A stretch of 36,083 nucleotides of DNA from Bacteroides gallinarum DSM 18171 = JCM 13658 (GTDB lineage: Bacteria > Bacteroidota > Bacteroidia > Bacteroidales > Bacteroidaceae): positions 1 through 36,083 of the forward strand of contig NZ_KB894159.1 of assembly GCF_000374365.1 (NCBI RefSeq). Reading direction: 5' to 3'. This document shows, piece after piece, positions 33,444 through 36,083 of this stretch. Each line of letters opens with the position of its first letter. Within the stretch, counting starts at the first letter, position 1. Position numbers and translations under genes: made by a program. The notes under the pieces were generated by a model. That model had not been told where the DNA came from. It ran no database searches and worked only from the letters and a program-made list of their open reading frames with translations.

Positions 33444-34950
33444 AGTTCAACTTCAACATCTCTTCGATATAATCTCTCGTATTGCTGAGGCGCGGTATCT
33501 TATGCTGTCCGCCGAGTTTGCCTTTGCTGTCCAGCCAGTCGTGGAACAGGTTTTTCCGGGCAACGATTATTTCCAGCGGCTGCAAGGCGAGGTCTTTTTG
33601 CCGCTTGGCTTCATAGTCGGAGTTTACTTCTTTCAAGGTATCGTCCAGTACTTTGGCGAACTTTTCCAGGCTGTCCGGCGTTCGGGCGAACTCAATCAGC
33701 CATTGGTGACGGCATTTGGCGCGCTCGTCCATAAAGACAGGTGCGGCGGAGTAGTCTATAATCTGTGCTCCGGTAGCGGCACATGCCTTTGTCAACCCCT
33801 TTTCAGCGTTGTCTACAATCAGTTCCTCGCCGAAGGCATTGATAAAATGTTTCGTGCGTCCGGTGATAACGAACTTGTACGGGCGGTTATTGGTGAATTT
33901 CACCGTATCTCCAATCATATAGCGCCACAGTCCGGCGGAAGTGGAGATAACCATTGCGTAGTTCTTGTTCAGCTCTACTTCCTCCAGGCAGCAGATGCGC
34001 GGGTTTTCCTTACCTACGTCTTCCAGGGGGATGAACTCGTAGAAAATACCGTAGTCAATCATCAGCAGCATGGCCGGGTCGGCAGGGTCGTTCTGCGTGC
34101 CGAAATATCCTTCGGATGCATTGTATGTTTCTATATAGTGCATTCCCGGATTTTTGATGACTTGCTTGTATTGTTCCCGGTAAGGGGTGAATGCCACTCC
34201 TCCGTGGAAGAACACTTCCAGGTTAGGCCATACTTCTTCCAATGACTGTTTGCCGGTTTTCTCGAGGATATGCTTGATAAGTACCAGCATCCATGAGGGT
34301 ACGCCCGAAAGGTTGGTGACATTGGTATGGAGCGTACTGTTGGCTATGGCCTCCATTTTAGGCTCGAACTCGCTCATTAGGGCGATTTCTTTGCCCGGTA
34401 CACGGATGTGGTTGACCAGCGGATGTACGTTCTGTATCAGGATAGCGGACAAATCTCCCACCAGGCTGTGGTTGGAATTCAGGTTGGGGCTGTGGCTGCC
34501 GCCCAGAATCAGTCCTTTGCCCGAGAAGAAGCGGCTTTCGGGATTCTGTCCCAGGTAGATAGCCACGGCGTCTTTGCCGCCCCGGTAGTGGGTATCTTGC
34601 AGGGATTCCTTGCTGACCGGCAGGAATTTGCTTTTATCGTTGGTTGTTCCCGAAGACTTGGCAAACCAGCGTATCTCCGAAGGCCAGAGCAAGTTCTGCT
34701 CGCCGGCGCGCAGACGGGTTACGTAGGGCTTTATTTCTTCGTAGGTTTGTATAGGGAAGCGTTGTTTGAAATCTTCGTAAGTGCGGATAGATGCGTAGTC
34801 ATATTTTTTACCCCATTCCGTATTGGCGGCCATACGTATAAGGCGTTGCAGGACACCGGCCTGCAATTCGCCTGCATGGCTGGTGTACAGTTCGATTTCT
34901 TTCAAGCGGGGGGTGAAGTATACTTTATTCAGAAATTTTGTAATATTCAT
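33433..34950 (-). CDS. GH3 auxin-responsive-promoter-like acyl-adenylating enzyme
   Basis: The 505-residue protein matches the plant GH3 family (acyl acid-amido synthetases), part of the acyl-adenylate superfamily. Visible motifs are the ATP-binding loop SSGTTNDKSKFLPVS (99-113), YNASEGYFG (276-284), LWRYMIGDTVKF (341-352) and ITGRTKHFINAFGEEL (362-377). Bacteroidota encode such proteins widely, but the acid and the amine joined are unknown to me. No signal peptide is seen. It is divergent from pfk and its 3' end overlaps that of mnmA. Confidence 0.88.
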   Translation of the reverse strand: MNITKFLNKVYFTPRLKEIELYTSHAGELQAGVLQRLIRMAANTEWGKKYDYASIRTYEDFKQRFPIQTYEEIKPYVTRLRAGEQNLLWPSEIRWFAKSSGTTNDKSKFLPVSKESLQDTHYRGGKDAVAIYLGQNPESRFFSGKGLILGGSHSPNLNSNHSLVGDLSAILIQNVHPLVNHIRVPGKEIALMSEFEPKMEAIANSTLHTNVTNLSGVPSWMLVLIKHILEKTGKQSLEEVWPNLEVFFHGGVAFTPYREQYKQVIKNPGMHYIETYNASEGYFGTQNDPADPAMLLMIDYGIFYEFIPLEDVGKENPRICCLEEVELNKNYAMVISTSAGLWRYMIGDTVKFTNNRPYKFVITGRTKHFINAFGEELIVDNAEKGLTKACAATGAQIIDYSAAPVFMDERAKCRHQWLIEFARTPDSLEKFAKVLDDTLKEVNSDYEAKRQKDLALQPLEIIVARKNLFHDWLDSKGKLGGQHKIPRLSNTRDYIEEMLKLNFKE

Positions 34951-35028
34951 CGTTCTTTTTGAAATCTGTTTTAGTGCGCAAAAATAATCTTATTTATCGG
35001 CATCTCTATCTTTTTTCTCTTTTTTTTC

Positions 35029-35036
35029 TATCTTTA
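35029..35036 (+). promoter_or_regulatory. Possible -7 box of pfk
   Basis: TATCTTTA differs from TAnnTTTG at the last base, 43 bp before the ATG. It lies after a long T-rich stretch (35009-35027). Confidence 0.3.
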
Positions 35037-35079
35037 CGTCCGTATAGGTGAAAAGAACCGTAATTTAAACTAAAACATT

Positions 35080-35988
35080 ATGAGAATCGGCATTTTGACT
35101 TCAGGAGGGGATTGCCCCGGCATCAATGCGACTATTCGCGGCGTCTGCAAAACGGCTATCAACTATTATGGAATGGAGGTGATAGGCATTCACAGCGGTT
35201 TTCAAGGATTGTTGACAAAAGATGTGGAGTCCTTTACGGAAAAGTCCCTGTCGGGATTGTTGAACCTGGGCGGTACGATGCTGGGTACTTCCCGTGAAAA
35301 GCCGTTCAAGAAGAATGGAGTGGTGTCCGATGTGGACAAGCCTGCCCTGATAGCGCAGAACGTGAAGGAGCTGGGGTTGGACTGCATTGTCTGTATCGGC
35401 GGTAACGGTACGCAGAAAACGGCTGCCAAGCTGGCTGCTATGGGGCTGAATATCGTTTCCGTACCTAAGACTATCGACAATGACATCTGGGGGACGGATT
35501 TCTCTTTCGGCTTCGACTCTGCTGTCAGCATCGCCACGGATGCGATAGACCGGCTGCATTCTACCGCCAGTTCGCACAAGCGGGTAATGGTGATAGAGGT
35601 CATGGGGCACAAAGCCGGGTGGATTGCGCTGTATTCCGGTATGGCAGGTGGCGGCGACGTGATTTTGATTCCCGAACTTTCTTATAACATCCATAACATA
35701 GGCGATACGATTCTGAACCGTTTGAAGAAAGGGAAACCTTATTCTATCGTGGTGGTTGCCGAGGGCATCTGTACGGACGGCAAGAAACGGGCAGCCGAAT
35801 ACATTGCTCAGGAAATAGAGTACGAAACGGGTATCGAAACGCGCGAAACCGTGTTGGGTTATATCCAGCGCGGCGGCTCACCTACACCTTTCGACCGTAA
35901 CCTGTCGACCCGCATGGGAGGGCATGCCACGGAACTGATTGCGGGTAAACAGGGACATTCAGTAAATAATATAAAATCAGCCAACTAA
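35080..35988 (+). pseudogene. pfkA: 6-phosphofructokinase, truncated at the right inverted repeat
   Basis: The enzyme phosphorylates fructose 6-phosphate in glycolysis. The N-terminal 291 residues look normal: SGGDCPGINA (Asp11), GGNGT (107-111, Gly110 favouring ATP over pyrophosphate), PKTIDND (129-135, Lys130 as in the mixed group III forms), and VMGHKAGW. From codon 292 the frame is read from the 132-bp repeat, adding eleven unrelated residues (GHSVNNIKSAN) and a stop. Family members usually continue for about 35-60 more residues carrying part of the C-terminal fold. The gene is either truly disrupted or the join at 35952 is artificial. The N-terminal part is certain; the end is not. Confidence 0.88.
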
Positions 35989-36083
35989 TTCATACACAAA
36001 ATATTGCGAATTAGCTGGCTTTTTTGTATCTTTAGGTATTCCCCCGCAAATAAGGTTTGAAGGCCAAAACGGGGGAAATTCCC
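35952..36083. repeat. Right copy of the 132-bp perfect terminal inverted repeat
   Basis: This is the exact reverse complement of 1-132. It begins inside the pfk reading frame (third base of codon 291) and runs to the end of the window. On both sides the sequence leading out of the window is therefore the same. Confidence 0.97.
35979..36025 (+). terminator. Outward-facing terminator inside the right inverted repeat
   Basis: Mirror of the hairpin at 59-105: a 13-bp stem with one mismatch followed by six T residues. Here it lies just before the stop codon of the truncated pfk frame finishes and would end its transcript. Confidence 0.65.

Noticed and set aside
1..36083. Linear phage or plasmid with terminal inverted repeats
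   Set aside because: All genes inside are chromosomal housekeeping, glycan or efflux genes; no replication, packaging, partition or mobilisation gene is seen, and the repeat cuts a pfk frame.

Overview
The window looks like a chromosomal segment of a Bacteroides-type gut bacterium (phylum Bacteroidota). It has a SusC/SusD pair, a 1355-residue hybrid two-component sensor, Ser-type sulfatases, many outer-membrane lipoproteins, and promoters of the TAnnTTTG (-7) type with almost no Shine-Dalgarno signals. I see no transposase, integrase, phage gene, CRISPR array, tRNA or rRNA.

Layout. (1) 1-312: a 132-bp sequence that recurs as a perfect inverted copy at the other end (35952-36083), then a 17-bp tandem repeat. 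(2) 313-13088, all on the minus strand: a tRNA-dihydrouridine synthase gene and, upstream of it, a polysaccharide utilization locus made of a five-blade propeller glycosidase-like protein, SusD, SusC, a sulfatase lipoprotein and the hybrid sensor/regulator. (3) 13277-15087, divergent from the sensor: a NahK-like sugar 1-kinase overlapping a CBM9-like protein. (4) 15088-15491: a 404-bp non-coding block with two terminators and a phased 21-bp repeat. (5) 15492-22230, minus strand: an RND efflux operon (adaptor, pump, outer-membrane channel) whose last gene is an LpxA-like acyltransferase. (6) 22523-25680: an Ig-like-domain lipoprotein, a DUF3108 protein and a hotdog thioesterase. (7) 25866-28612: a GH88 unsaturated glucuronyl hydrolase overlapping a second sulfatase. 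(8) 28798-35988: patatin/beta-barrel protein, cysS, mnmA paralogue, GH3-type acyl-adenylating enzyme and a truncated phosphofructokinase gene that runs into the right-hand inverted repeat.

How it works together. SusC/D would import a glycan fragment. The sulfatases would remove sulfate and GH88 would cut the unsaturated uronic acid left by a polysaccharide lyase. A freed N-acetylhexosamine could be phosphorylated by the kinase, and the hybrid sensor would switch the import/sulfatase genes on. This fits glycosaminoglycan (chondroitin/hyaluronan type) use. From memory and unchecked, it resembles the B. thetaiotaomicron BT3324-BT3356 neighbourhood, but no polysaccharide lyase is present here.

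Most unusual points: the 132-bp inverted termini and the broken pfk gene; an LpxA paralogue lacking several standard active-site residues in an efflux operon; two phased intergenic tandem repeats; and dyad-symmetric candidate operators in front of susC, the first sulfatase and the efflux operon.
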